64,000 bases of DNA, from contig NC_063258.1 in the NCBI RefSeq assembly GCF_019578655.1, positions 14,822,802 to 14,886,801 on the forward strand. Direction: 5' to 3'. The translations under genes and the position numbers were made by a program. Source of the stretch: Ricinus communis. Its lineage: Eukaryota > Streptophyta > Magnoliopsida > Malpighiales > Euphorbiaceae. The stretch's first letter is position 1. Each line of letters opens with the position of its first letter. Positions 23,997 through 34,997 of this stretch are shown piece after piece. The notes below the pieces were generated by a model that saw nothing but the letters and a program-made list of their open reading frames with translations, was not told where the DNA came from and searched no databases.

Positions 23997-24543
23997 TTAT
24001 TCAAGCCCAATAAATTGAATTAGATTAATAAGCCTTGAAATTACATCCAACTCTTCAAGCCATGATATGTCCTTAGCCCAAACATATTGAATAAGCCCAT
24101 TGAGAGCTTCTTTTATCATATTATACTTACCTTGGAAATCAATTTTTGTAAGCATTTTCTTTAATCCTCTCAAATACTTGAAATGGTCTATCACCTCTTG
24201 GACTTATCTTTGACTTTCTTTGATTTGGGAACCTTTCCTTGCGAAAATGCACCCGAACCCAATCACCAGGTTGGAACACCATTAGCCTTCTGCCTTTGTT
24301 AACCCTTTCGGCTACTCTAGTATTTTGCTTCTCAATCCTCTCTTTAACTTGTTCATGTAGTCTTTTAATCAAATCTGCCTTAGAAGAACCATCAACATTA
24401 ACAAGCTTGTTAAGAGGCAAAGGAAATAAATCAATAGAAATTAATAGGTTAAAGCCATAAACAATTACAAATGGAGAACAACGTGTAGTGCTACGAACAA
24501 CCTTATTGTATGAAAACTCCACATATGGTAAAAGATCCCCCAA
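23997..24543 (-). pseudogene. Chromovirus integrase C-terminal part and polyprotein tail
   Basis: On the minus strand, 24543-24139 encodes VEFSYNKVVRSTT, VIVYGFNLL, KGRRLMVFQPGDWVRVH and SPRGDRPFQVFERI. These are the post-catalytic integrase region and its C-terminal beta-barrel (GPFQVLERI-type). A one-base frameshift after NAYK leads into the frame of 24194-23997. There GKYN, from the LPGxYN motif, is fused directly to MIKEALNGLIQYVW, the tail motif seen at window position 77-115. About 100 residues between these motifs appear deleted. Confidence 0.75.
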
Positions 24544-25362
24544 GATTTAAAATTCCTAGAAATTAAAGAACAAAGCAATTGAACCACAGTTCTTGGTTTG
24601 TCCATCCGTTTCTGGATGGAAAGTAGTAGAAAATAATAATTTAGTGCCTAACTTACCCAATATCACATGCCAGGAATGACTTAAGAATTTAACATCACTA
24701 TCACTTACAATGGTTCTTGGAACTCCATGCAATCACACAACTTCCTTAAGAAACAATTCAGCAATGTAAGTAGCATCATCGGTTTTATACCATGTTATAA
24801 AGTGAGCCATCTTACTAAATCTCTCCACAAGAACAAATATACTATCTTGGCCCTTCCTAGTCCTAGACAATCCAAGTATAAAATCCATAGACAAATCTGT
24901 CCAAGGAACATTAAGAATAGGCAAAGGAGTATATAACCTGTGGGAATACATAATGCATCCGCCGCACACTTTATTCACATCATGTTTCATGCAAGGCCAA
25001 AAGAAATATTCAATCAGTATGTCATAAGTTTTATGCACCCCTAAATGACCTATTAAACCGCCCCCATGTGCCTCCTTAACAAGTATCTCATGCAAAGAAC
25101 AATTAGGAATGCATAGGAGATTCTTGTGAAGATATCCATCAAACACATAGAAATAATGAAAAGCAGCCCCATTAGCACAAGTATTAAACACATTACAAAA
25201 GTCACTATAATTCAAATACAACTCGTTAATAAACTCAAAACCCAACAACTTAGAATTAAGAGTATTAAGCAAAGCATACATTCGGGATAATGCATCAGCA
25301 ACCACATTCTCCTTACCTTTTTTGTACTTGATCACATATAGGAATGTCTCAATGAACTCCAT
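24544..25362 (-). pseudogene. Chromovirus RNase H end and integrase zinc/catalytic core
   Basis: 25362-24733 reads [11 protein letters not shown] (end of RNase H), then the integrase HHCC domain ([12 protein letters not shown] and CGGC), then [11 protein letters not shown] with the first catalytic Asp and FSKMAHFI. In another frame, 24732-24544 continues with [17 protein letters not shown], containing the second Asp, and PETDGQTKN. The conserved Glu of the DDE triad in TDGQTE is Lys here. The frameshift near 24733 and the Glu-to-Lys change make it inactive. Confidence 0.8.
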
Positions 25363-25392
25363 CTACTTTGCATGTCTTTAGTTCAACTTTTC

Positions 25393-25857
25393 TTACCTCT
25401 TGAGATGCTTCAAACTCTCATGATTTGTATGTATGACACAACCTCTTAGGCCAAAGGTAGTCTTGCTTTGCATCAAAGCATTGAGTTCTTTGTCATATGT
25501 TAGGTACTTAAGTGCTTCCCCATTTAGCTTTTCACTAAAATAGCAAATTGGCCTTTGTTCTTGCATCAAAACAGCCCCAACGCTAATGCCACCGGCATCA
25601 CATTCATTCTCAAAGATTTTGTCAAAATTAGGTAAAATCAGCAAAGGAGCATTACACAATCTATCTTTAAGCAAATTAAAAGCATATTCTTCTGCATCAC
25701 CGCAACTAAACCCAACATTCTTCTTGACAATCTCATTTAAAGGTGTGGTAATGCTACTAAAGTCCCTAATGAACCTTCTATAAAAACTAGCAAGAGCATG
25801 AAAACTCCTAACTTGGCTAATGTTGGTAGGTGTTGGCCATTCCTTAATTGCTTTCAC
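25393..25857 (-). pseudogene. Chromovirus RT connection and RNase H
   Basis: Encodes KAIKEWPTPTNISQVRSF, ASFYRRFIRDFS and the start of RNase H. FENECDAGG holds the first catalytic Asp, ICYFSEKLNGEALKYLTYDKEL the Glu-containing helix, and IHTNHESLKHL the third position, where the usual Asp of TDH is Asn. It is separated by frame breaks from the RT core upstream and from the integrase downstream. Confidence 0.8.
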
Positions 25858-25888
25858 CTTTTTCTCATCAACCTCTAGACCTTTAGAA

Positions 25889-26422
25889 CTAACAACAAAA
25901 ACCTAAAAATATGGCTTTATCCATGCAAATACTACACTTCTTTAGATTACTAGACAATTTTTCTTTCCTAAGAACATCTAAGACCCTACGCACATGCATC
26001 ACATGATCATCAAAAGACTTAGAATAGATTAGAATATCATCAAAATATACAACTATAAATTTACCAAGAAATTCATGCAATACATGGTTCATCAACCTTA
26101 TAAAAGTGCTAGGTGCATTAGTGAGCCCAAATAGCATTACAAGCCATTCATAAAGACCATGCTTAGTCTTAAATGTTGTTTTCGACTCATTCCCAACTTC
26201 CATGTGAATTTGATAATATCCTGAATGCAAATCAATCTTAGTAAAATAACATGCACTATGCAACTCATCAGGCATATCATCTAACCTAGGAATAAGATGA
26301 TGTTACTCTATCATTATTTTATTAATTACACGGTAGTCCACACACATTCTCCAAGTGGCATCCTTCTCTGGAACCAAATGACCAGAACAACACAAGGACT
26401 TCAGCTCTCTCGCACATACCCT
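25889..26422 (-). pseudogene. Chromovirus reverse transcriptase core
   Basis: The minus strand from 26400 reads SLCCSGHLVPEKDATWRMCV and DYRVINKIM, then an in-frame stop, then [18 protein letters not shown]. The segment [12 protein letters not shown] carries the first catalytic Asp, GLTNAPSTF follows, and the active-site motif [11 protein letters not shown] is intact. The in-frame stop before LIPRLDD and the break after IFLGF prevent translation of the full enzyme. Confidence 0.82.
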
Positions 26423-26955
26423 TTAGACATCAATCCCTCTTTGAGTTGGTAAACCACTTAGCATCTCCTCAGGAAAGACATCAACAAATTTCTGCAAAAG
26501 GTTAGCAAATGCACTTGGTAAGGAAAGACCAAGTTCAGTAGTGTGCAAGTAAACATCTTTATAAATAGTTACAAACAATAACTTACTTGAGTGGAATGCA
26601 TGTCTTACATCATTTTTCCTAGCCAAAAAGTTGCCTTTTTTCTTATTTTTCTCTATAGGCCTAACCTTACTCTCTTTCATTTTTTTAACACTCCTTGATT
26701 TTTCTCCCTCGATTTTGTTACTTTCAGCCTCGCTCCTTTCCTTATTCGATTTACATTGATCATCATATATTTCTTTTGGAGAAAGAGGTGTAAGTGTGAC
26801 TTTTCTCCCATCTTTTATAAAACATTACCTATTAAGGAACCCATCATGGATAACCTTTCTATCAAATTGCCATGGCCTACCAAGCAAGATATGGCTAGCA
26901 TGCTTGATACTAAATCACACATGAATGGGTTCATTATCTCCACTTTAGTTTGATA
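26423..26955 (-). pseudogene. Chromovirus protease end and protease-RT linker
   Basis: 26950-26690 shows ASHILLGRPWQFDRK, the flap and C-terminal strand of the retropepsin-like protease, then VTLTPLSPKEIYDDQ. 26680-26423 follows with KNDVRHAFHSSK, LQKFVDVFPEEMLSGLP and TQRGIDV, the usual linker just before RT. The catalytic half of the protease and all of gag are absent, replaced upstream by non-coding sequence. Confidence 0.72.
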
Positions 26956-27842
26956 GTGCTACAAAGAAAAGTTAGTAATAAAGAAAAAAATAAAATAAAA
27001 TGTAAATTGAGAACCTTACAAGCATTCCCTTACGTGTTTCCACTCAATTGATAGGGTTGGTCACTTGTGTGTACACAAAATCAATATCTCTTAGTTTTCC
27101 TCACACCACTCTAGCTAATTCCTTTATGATCTTAAGTGAATCACACTTTAAAATAATTCAAATAGCTTGTTATGTGTAAGTTCTAAAACTGAAATTGTAT
27201 AAACAAGTATGAAGCAAAACAGACAGAAAAAAGAAAATAGGATCGTGCTTGGTTGAAAAGAAATTGTCCAAACATGCAATAAATTTATAAAAGAAACAAT
27301 ATTAAAAGAAAAGAAATAGGAATAACAGAAATTTCAAAATAGGAATTGTCCAAACATGCAAAAGAAGCACAATCCTAAAAAATAGGATCTTAGCTAAAGA
27401 CCTTCTTATAGCCGAATTCCTTATCCCAATAGAATTAGGATTTGTATTTCAATAACAATTTCAATCCAATTAGGTATGTTAGACAATAACCAAATCATAT
27501 TAGGAGTGTATAAGTCTAATTTGAGATATATTAAAATCCTTTTTAAATAAGATCTCCAAATCCAATTATGATTAGGATTTTCCAATACTAGCCGAATTCC
27601 TTCTTTGTAGTAGTTTTTTTAAAAAAAATATGTAAACTGATGACTCAGACCTTCCTATTTTTTTCTTAATGATAAGTAACAAGGCTAAATCTGATTTGAT
27701 ATAAAACAGATTCAAAATAAAAAGACTAAATAAGTAATAAAGCACAAGAATAAGAACCAAATTAAAAGAACGAACAAAGAAACATAAGAAATCAGAATTG
27801 ACTAATAAAAATATGAAAGGATAAAACCTGACCTAGACCCAA
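26956..27842 (-). other. Chromovirus leader region without coding sequence
   Basis: About 0.9 kb of AT-rich sequence where gag should be. I see no zinc knuckle or capsid motif. It contains a segment (27481-27560) similar to 22091-22160, suggesting an internal duplication or a fragment of another element. A CGAATTCCTT motif occurs twice (near 27413 and 27592). Confidence 0.45.
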
Positions 27843-27854
27843 GCTCTGATACCA
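27843..27854 (-). other. Primer-binding site, initiator tRNA-Met
   Basis: The minus strand reads TGGTATCAGAGC, the standard complement of the plant initiator tRNA-Met 3' end. It lies two bases from the LTR end at 27857. Confidence 0.8.
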
Positions 27855-27856
27855 AA

Positions 27857-28187
27857 TGATAATGGAATCTCCACGAATAAGCTTGAGAACCCCCAACACA
27901 TTAATATGAAAAACTCAAGGACCAATTCGGTTCAACCCCTAAGAAAGGTTAGAAAATAAATTACTTAGAAAGATGAGCAAGAATTAGAATTTAGAAAACT
28001 TGTTCCTAAAATTCTCAATTTCGAAACACTCCACAAGAAGATGATCAATCTACTTGAATGTTTCTTAAGCATGCATTCTATACAAGAACACAAAGACAAA
28101 GCAAACAGCTTTAAGGTTTAATAACCAATTATAATTCAAATTCAACTTCAACTTAATTCCCACATCAACATTCGTACTGGCCTCTAA
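27857..28187 (-). repeat. Chromovirus 5' LTR, truncated
   Basis: Plus-strand start TGATAATGGAATCTCC, then about 330 bp that recur as a fragment at 51049-51282 (AATAAGCTTGAGAACCCC, GGTTCAACCCCTAAG, GATGATCAATCTA). It is cut near ATTCGTACTGG, where satellite sequence begins. Confidence 0.6.
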
Positions 28188-29467
28188 TATTAATTGAAAG
28201 CAGCATGATTTCTCCCTTACGAGTGTGGATTTGCATCTCGTGCTGCTTGATCATCAAGTCATGCCTCAATACCACCGGTCAAGCTTATGAATTATGTTCT
28301 TATGATTCCTAAATAATCAAGCAGAAGGAGACGTAAATCCATGTGCGTAAGAGAGAAATCATGTTGTTTTCAATTAATCCAAGCGTAGGTAGGCCCATGC
28401 TAATTTTCCTTTATTTTTGTTAAGTTGGCTCACGAAATTTGGTATCATGAGAGTTGTTACCTAGTCAACTACTCTTTGTTTCATGATTTTACTTTAGTTT
28501 ATCCATATTTCTTTATTTATTTATTCAAATTTATCTTCTAGTTTCTTTTTCTTATGGAATAAGGGCTTCAAAATATAAGAACTGCATCCTATTTGAGGCA
28601 AGTTAGCATATTATTTTAGTGTAATAACTTGCGAAAAATCAAGTTATCGATTCTTTCAAGAGCTTTGCGAACTTATCAACACTCGTGCTAGTGAACATAG
28701 ACTTATCGCTCACGTCCTTTCATTCTTTTGTGTTCTTTATCTGCCCTCATGTTTAAATGAATTTGATTTGATCCTTACACTTGGTTGTATAGAAAAGAAT
28801 AAAGAACTTGTGATTTATTTCCTTATTGGATTCAAAATCTTACAAATTTTCTCATTTTTATTCATTTTTCTATTCCTCTCTTTCTAATCTCTGTGTAATA
28901 TAATTGTTTTATTTTATTTAGGGAGCATAAGTATGAATGTTAAGCGAAAGTGGATGGAAGCATAATCATAAGCATCGATCCAATGCTTGGACAAAAGTGA
29001 AGAAAGAAAATTAGTTGATGATATATGGATATCATTCTTCGAATGATCATGGATAAATCTTCTAGAGGAAAATAGGAACAATAAGAATCGAGGCACGTTA
29101 AATATTCCGATGCAGGATTTGCACCATTCGAATCTCCATCATTCCTTGTTCCTCTAGGCACGGTGACTTCTGATGACACAAGGATTGCCGTAAAGAATCA
29201 CGGGAACTCAATTGACATGCTTAACCGATAACATTGTGCTTAGCTTGATGATCAAGTAGGATGAGACGTAAATCCACACTCGTAAGGGAGAAATTATGAA
29301 ATCCAAGCATAATACAAGCATCAATGCGAGCATTTTGAAATTAAGGCCATATATAATGAAGAAATTTGGATCGGAGTATTATTAGGTAGGCCTAGATGAA
29401 TTTCTCCTTGTTTGTGTTAAGCTGGCTCATAAAATTTGGGATTACAAGAGTTGTTGACAAGTCAACT
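28188..29467. repeat. Satellite block 5
   Basis: A short forward piece (28188 to about 28315) followed by reverse copies. Reverse landmarks are GATCCTTACACTTGG (28768) and TCTAGGCACGGTGAC (29153). No gene is visible. Confidence 0.78.
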
Positions 29468-29856
29468 TGTGACAACCTGACCTAGAGAAGCGGTTCGATG
29501 AGGGCGAGAAGTGGACATCGGGGCAAAGATAGGATGCTTGGACAAGGAGCGGCTTCTGGCAAGCTTCTAGGATGGCAGCACTCTAAGGTATGGGGGTACA
29601 TGAATGAATCATATTCCACATCGAAATAGGGCAGGAATGGTTGATAACATATATGTAAAGAGTTGGAACTAATCAGATGAGGCACTTTTTGGTTATTTGC
29701 CTGTGGAATTGTAAAAACTCCAAAGTTAAATAGGCTTGGTTCAAAGAAATTCCTAGATGGGTGACCTCTTGGAAAGTTCTCGAACCCGCCAAAGGGATAA
29801 AATTGTGAGGCCAATCGGGGACAATATCTCATGTGATCTGGTTCTGGGTCGTTACA
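29468..29856 (+). mobile_element. Solo LTR, Cassandra-like (5S-bearing TRIM)
   Basis: A 389-bp unit with ends TGTGACAACC and GTCGTTACA, flanked by perfect 5-bp target duplications CAACT (29463-29467 and 29857-29861). Within it, 29716-29782 resembles the 3' half of plant 5S rRNA: AACTCCAAAGTTAAA and GGCTTGG (box A region), then CTAGATGGGTGACCTCTTGG and AAAGTTCTCG (box C region). 5S-like LTRs are the hallmark of Cassandra elements. The 5' half of 5S is not recognisable. An LTR from another family with a chance 5S match is possible. Confidence 0.62.
29716..29782 (+). other. 5S rRNA-like segment
   Basis: Aligns with the internal promoter half of 5S rRNA (box A to box C) with several substitutions (GTTAAATAGG for GTTAAGCGTG; GATGGGTGACCTCTTGG nearly intact). 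It is not a functional 5S gene, since the 5' half and the terminator are missing. Confidence 0.6.
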
Positions 29857-31229
29857 CAACTACTATATCGTAATATAAAAATCCATACAATTGAATACTT
29901 GAGGATAATGAATATATTATTTGACACATTCTAGCAAATATAAACTTATTGCTTACGTCCTTCCTTTATTTTGTGTTCTTTGTCAACCTTTGTGTTTAAG
30001 TCAATTCGATTTGATCCTTTCATTTAGCTATATGGAAGAAATAAAGTACTTCTGATTTCTTTTCTTATCATATCTGAAATCTCATGGTATTTGTTTCTTC
30101 TGTTCCAATCTATCTAATCTTTGTCTAGTTTGATGGTTTGATTTTATTTGGCGAGCATAAACACAATTGACAAGCTTGACTGGTGGCATTATGGTGTGAC
30201 TTGATGATTTAGAAGGACGAGATGAAAATCCATGCGCGTAAGGGAGAAATGATGTTGCTTTCGATTAATCTAAGTGGGAATTTGTGCATTTTGATGTTTG
30301 GGATGCATATAATTATATAATTTGGACCAGACTGTTATTAGGTATGCCCATATAAATTCTACCTTGTTTTTGTTAATCTAGCTCATAAAATTTGGGACTA
30401 TGAGGGTTGTTGACTAGTTAACTCCTCTTTATCTAGTATGATAGTTTGGTTTTATTTAGGGAGCATAAACACAACTGTTGCGAGAAAGCTCATGGAAGCG
30501 GCAATCATAGGCACTGATTCAATATTTGGACTAATTTGAAGAAAGAAAATTAGATAATTGAGTATTAACATCATTTTTCAAATGATTGCAAATGAAACTT
30601 TTGGAGGAAAAATGGAACGATGAGAATTGAGGCTTGTTCCTTGTACCTCTAGGCACGAGGACTCCCGATGACTCGAGGATTGTCGCAAGGAATCATAGGA
30701 ATACAATCCACAAGCTTAACCGGTAACACTAGGGCTTAGCTTGATGATCAAGCAAGATGAGACGTAAATCCATGCGCGATAGTTAGAAATCACATAGGTT
30801 TCAATAATCCAAGTGTAATACTAGTGGAAATGCGAGCATTTTGATGTCTAGGATGCATATAAAGAAGTAATTTGGGTCAAGTTGTTATTAGGTAAGCCCT
30901 CGTAGATTTCCCCTTGTTTCTTTAAGCTGCTTCACAAAATTTGGGACAACGAGAGCTGTTGACCAGCCAACTCCTCTACAGTTCTTGATTTGAATTTAGT
31001 TTATTCATCCTTATTTATTTAATTATTCATATTTAGCTTCTTATTTCTTCTTTATATGGAATTAGGGCTTTCACACTATTATTATTTTAGTTTTCTATCT
31101 TGCGGGAAATCAAGTTATGCATTCTTGCAAGACCTTTTTGGACTTATCAAGACCCAAACTAGCAAACCTAGATTTGGAATCGAGGCACGCCCCAATATTC
31201 CAATTCAAGATTTGGACCATTGGGATCTC
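29857..31229 (-). repeat. Satellite block 6
   Basis: Reverse-orientation copies with landmarks GATCCTTTCATTTAGC (30014) and CTCTAGGCACGAGGAC (30646). It ends in TTTGGACCATTGGGATCTC, interrupted by the A1 element. The satellite resumes at 50851. Confidence 0.8.
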
Positions 31230-31815
31230 TGATGTGCGTAAAATACACACATCTAAATGGGGTTTTTAAGATTGATTTTATGGACATTTGGATGTGAATT
31301 GGTCCCAACACTCACCCTGTGCGTCTGTTTGTATGCATTAGGTCCAAAAGAAGTCAAAGAATGATAAAGGGAAGAATTGGAGCATAATTGGACGTCAAAG
31401 CTGCCGAAACAAGCTAAGTATGCGCATGAGGAAGCGGAACATGGCCGTGTTGGTTTCAACACCGCCATGTTCCCAACACGGGCCGTGTTGGGTGCATTAC
31501 ACATCAAAGAAAAAGAAGTTTTTAGGGAGCATGGCCACAGAAAGTAACACGGGCATAAACACTAGCCCGTGTTGGGAACACGGGAATCAACACGGTCGTG
31601 TTGGCGGCGACAGGGGGAATTAATTAAAAGAAAGATGAGAGGAAAGAAAGAGAGCGGGGGAAAACGTCCCAAACCCTAATATTTCTCTGTCTAAGGGTTT
31701 TCTGAGCTGGAACCAAGGGAAAAGGAGACTTGGATCAAGGTTTCAATCGGATTTCCTTCAAAGAATGAAGATTGGGTGAGGTTCATTGATTGGTTTTCAA
31801 ATCGAGCAAGAGGAA
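31230..31815 (+). repeat. Second A1 5' LTR, part 1
   Basis: U3-side half, from TGATGTGCGTAAAATAC to TCGAGCAAGAGGAA. The palindromic GC island lies at about 31440-31612. It stops at the AGGAA target site of A2 and resumes at 38208. Confidence 0.9.
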
Positions 31816-31950
31816 TGATGTGTGCTACTCGTGTTAGCTACAATCTAAGGCAGTGTACCTATCGATGCAGTCTAGCACTAATGGCTAAATTAACAAATAG
31901 CAAATTTCACTCTAGTTTTCAAACATTCCCCGGCAACGGTGCCAAAAACT
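31816..31950 (-). repeat. A2 extra leader plus LTR-end stub
   Basis: Plus-strand order: 31816-31884 equals the terminal 69 bp of the LTR and 31885-31950 equals the first 66 bp of the leader, including a PBS (31926-31944). The switch occurs in ATGGC (31881-31885), which is present at both source positions. This is what remains of a third LTR after a microhomology deletion. Confidence 0.82.
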
Positions 31951-33468
31951 TGATGTGTGCTACTCGTGTTAGCTACAATCTAAGGCAGTGTACCTATTGA
32001 TGCAGTCTAGCACTAATGGCGAGTATCAAGGTCGTATTCCTCGGGAAAGCGAAAGCCCAGACTTACTCCTTTGTTCTTTGTTATATTAACCTAAAATGGA
32101 TGATGAATTAATTCTAAACTAACTATTAACTACAAGCTAAGTCCTAAGGGAGATGCAGGAGTAATTGATAAGTGAAATAATCAAGACAAAAAGACAAACC
32201 CAAAGGGAATCTAAACTAGTTGGCAATCAAACAAAAGATAAAGGATCGGTGAGTCTAATTATGCTACCCGTGGACGAATTCTTAACCGAATTCGGTTTCT
32301 CTCTCGAGATAACTGAATTTCTAAACCTAATAACCTAAAGTTGGAATCTCTTCCTAACGATTGATTCTTAAATTAGCATTAAGCTTTAATCCGCCTCTAT
32401 TAAGCTTTGTTAATTCTTAATCCGGCTAGTTAATTATCCTTATCTCTAAGCGATTATTAACCAGTTCTTGTTATTCAAAATTCCAATTGCCAAACGGATT
32501 TCTCAATCTCATAAAGCAATCTAAACATCACAATTCACAACGTCTCATGAATAATGCATAATCTTATTCATACTGAAAACAAGAAGAATACAAAACCAAC
32601 TCGAACAATCCAACAATATTATATCAAGCCAACATAGTAAAGAAATCCCAATGGATTAAATCAATCTAGCTAATCATGTTCATGTTTAAAACAATCTAGG
32701 AAATCAATCACAATGAAAGAATAATGAAAATAAAACATGTACACCCTTTTCTCTCGAATTGGATGAACAGCTCTAAATCTGGATCTACACTTTGATTAAT
32801 CTCCCAAACTGCCTCTTGAATTGCTTCCACTACTGTTTTGCACTCGGAACCTTGCGATTCCGGGTCCCCGCAACTCTCTCTTGCACTCAATACTGTGCAA
32901 AAATCGAACCACCCGCCAGGGCTCTATGTCACTTCTTCCCCCCTCTCCTTTCTAAGAAAAATTCATTTTTCTTATATATTTAACTCAGCACGGCCGTGTT
33001 CAAGGCCGTGCTGACAGCACGGCCAAAGTCCAGGCCGTGCTAAAACTATGGATCTCACCAAGTAGGGTTTCACCACGACCGTGTTTCTCCCCGTGTTGAT
33101 CCCCGTGTTATCCACCACGGGCCGTGCTGAAGGCCGTGGTGGCTACGGAAACCGTGCCCAAACTATTGTTTTGAAGACCAAGTTTTGATGGTTGGTCACG
33201 ACCAGAGTCTAGGCCGTGATTGTCAGCACGGCCTTGACTCAGGCTGTGCTCAATGTGTGCAACGCAGGCTCTTGTCCGATCTTGATGAATTCTCGTCCGT
33301 TTCCGCACGTATTGATCTATAATTGCTTAAACACCGATGATGGTCCTATAAATGTTCCTGAAATGCAAAAGAACATAAAACACAGGTGATCTGGGAATAA
33401 AAGCACAATAGTTGCTAAGAACATATGCAATAATATGCAAGCAAATATGTGTAAAACTATGCTCATCA
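31951..33468 (-). repeat. A2 3' LTR
   Basis: 1518 bp, minus strand TGATGAGCATAG to CACACATCA. The palindromic island is at about 32988-33250 and a TATA-like box at 32971-32982 (minus AAATATATAAG). The late block GAGTATCAAGGTCGTATTCC is on the plus strand near 32020. Confidence 0.9.
32971..32982 (-). promoter_or_regulatory. TATA-like box of A2 LTR
   Basis: The minus strand reads TAAATATATAAG just downstream of the palindromic island. The same box is at 37724-37734 in the other LTR. Confidence 0.5.
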
Positions 33469-33473
33469 AATTA

Positions 33474-33505
33474 CCCCACACTTAAGCTATTGCTTGTCCT
33501 CAAGC
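33474..33505 (-). other. Terminal GAGGAC stem-loop and probable polypurine tract (A2)
   Basis: Minus strand: GCTT, loop GAGGAC, AAGC (33505-33492), then AAGTGTGGGG (33483-33474), five bases before the LTR start at 33468. Confidence 0.65.
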
Positions 33506-34964
33506 AATTAACAACTCAACCCATAAAACTACAGTTAGCAATTCCTTTCAGTTTATGCCCCTAGTCCACAACAGAGAGTATTCAACACATCTCAAAGGAT
33601 ACTCAATCATAAATCAAATTACAAATCATTAACAAAGAATGGAAATAATATTAATGCATGAGTAACTTAAATGACAACTCAACACAAACATCATGAACCA
33701 ATGCCTCACAGGGATCACTCAACTCGCTCAAAGTGTATATTAGGTGAATAACAAATCCCTCAAAGCAAATGCACAAGACCCGCTCACCATAAGCTTGCTC
33801 ATAAATCATATCTTCGCTACTGAATAAGTAAATACCAAAATCAAAGGGTCTTTATCAAGGTTGAAATAGGGCTAAGGTAAAGGTACGGAGATTTGGATAG
33901 AAGTGTGAAAGTGCTGGAATTCAGGCGATAAACAATAGCATATGCTCAAAGGATTAAATGCCTAAGATCACAAAAAGAATCATTCACTAAAATCCCTACT
34001 TCATAGAATAACGCTCGCAAATGCTCTAAATCCAATAAAAAGATAAATAATTAAAGAGATTTGTTTATTATATATTCTTTTTTTTTTCTTCTTCTTCTTT
34101 CTTTTTTCTCTTTTTTTTTTATAATAATGAACTAGCAGCTTATTAGCGACCGCTGCATACAACTCGAATAAACATAAAGAATAACAAATACAAATTGGAT
34201 CAAAGGGAAGCATTTAAAATATCAAAAAGATTTAGTGAATTTACCAACATAGCAACTAGCATTTTAATCCCACATAAAGTTCAATAAATCACAGAAAGAA
34301 ATCCCAGCATAATGTAAAGAATGGTATAATTGAAGTGTATAGGTGTTAATTATGAAGAAAAGGTTAAGGCTTAAAAACTGGCTAACTAATGGAAACATAA
34401 GGTGATAGGCTTTTGGTCAAATGTGGTGAATCCTAAATCGCCCAAATCATCTCATGGTATTCTTAATATTCATGTAACTTCAACACGCATTACAAAGCAA
34501 GTTCTAGAAGCGAAGTTAAGTACAATGCACACTCAAACAAGAAATATAAAGAGCATAAGTATAATGAATGCTCAACTGGCTCAAAATCTCACTTTCAGGT
34601 ATGGTATTAGGTGCAGTTGGTTCGCAACATCATTAATTAAATCATTACTTAAGAAACACATACATATGATATTATCAACGTTCTAAGTTAAAATTCGACA
34701 ATTCAAAAAAATAATTAAATAACACCAGTTTAACCCGGCAGGGTTGATGTGTAAAACACCATAAATTGTTTTCTAAGGACAATGAACAGCAAAGAAAAGT
34801 AACTACAATTCTATAAATCAAGTCATCAATCAGCTCAAAAATAGCATACTCAAGTGCATAAAAACACAGTGTCCTAACATCCCTTAAAAATACACAACAC
34901 CTAGCCATGGCAATTTCAGATATATTAAAAATCCATATGAGAGATTAAGGTTTACCCATAAGCA

Positions 34965-34997
34965 CCCCACACTTGAAGAGCACACTGTCCTCAGTGT
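34965..34997 (-). other. Proximal GAGGAC stem-loop plus G-rich tract (A2)
   Basis: Minus strand: ACACT, loop GAGGAC, AGTGT (34997-34982), then AAGTGTGGGG (34974-34965). Confidence 0.62.

Larger units (their letters stand above)
22091..28187 (-). mobile_element. Decayed chromovirus with a deleted gag
   Basis: A minus-strand Ty3/gypsy element: a PBS for initiator tRNA-Met (27843-27854) next to an LTR end at 27857, then a protease remnant, RT, RNase H and integrase running down to about 24.0 kb, then LTR-like sequence down to 22091 interrupted by an A1 solo LTR. The gag and the N-terminal part of the protease are missing. Linker and catalytic motifs resemble CRM/Galadriel/Reina-type plant chromoviruses. 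I cannot fix the lineage, and no chromodomain is seen. The flanking satellite has opposite orientations on the two sides, so the insertion or a later event rearranged the array. Confidence 0.72.

Noticed and set aside
29482..29859. 125-codon minus-strand frame
   Set aside because: It lies antisense across the Cassandra-like solo LTR and its 5S-like segment, with no recognisable domain.
33481..33505. Possible intrinsic terminator hairpin
   Set aside because: The stem-loop recurs in plant retrotransposons with a fixed loop and lies upstream of the LTR. Bacterial-type termination does not apply.
34001..34213. Lys-rich frame (70 codons)
   Set aside because: Translation of the polypurine run in the A2 3' region.
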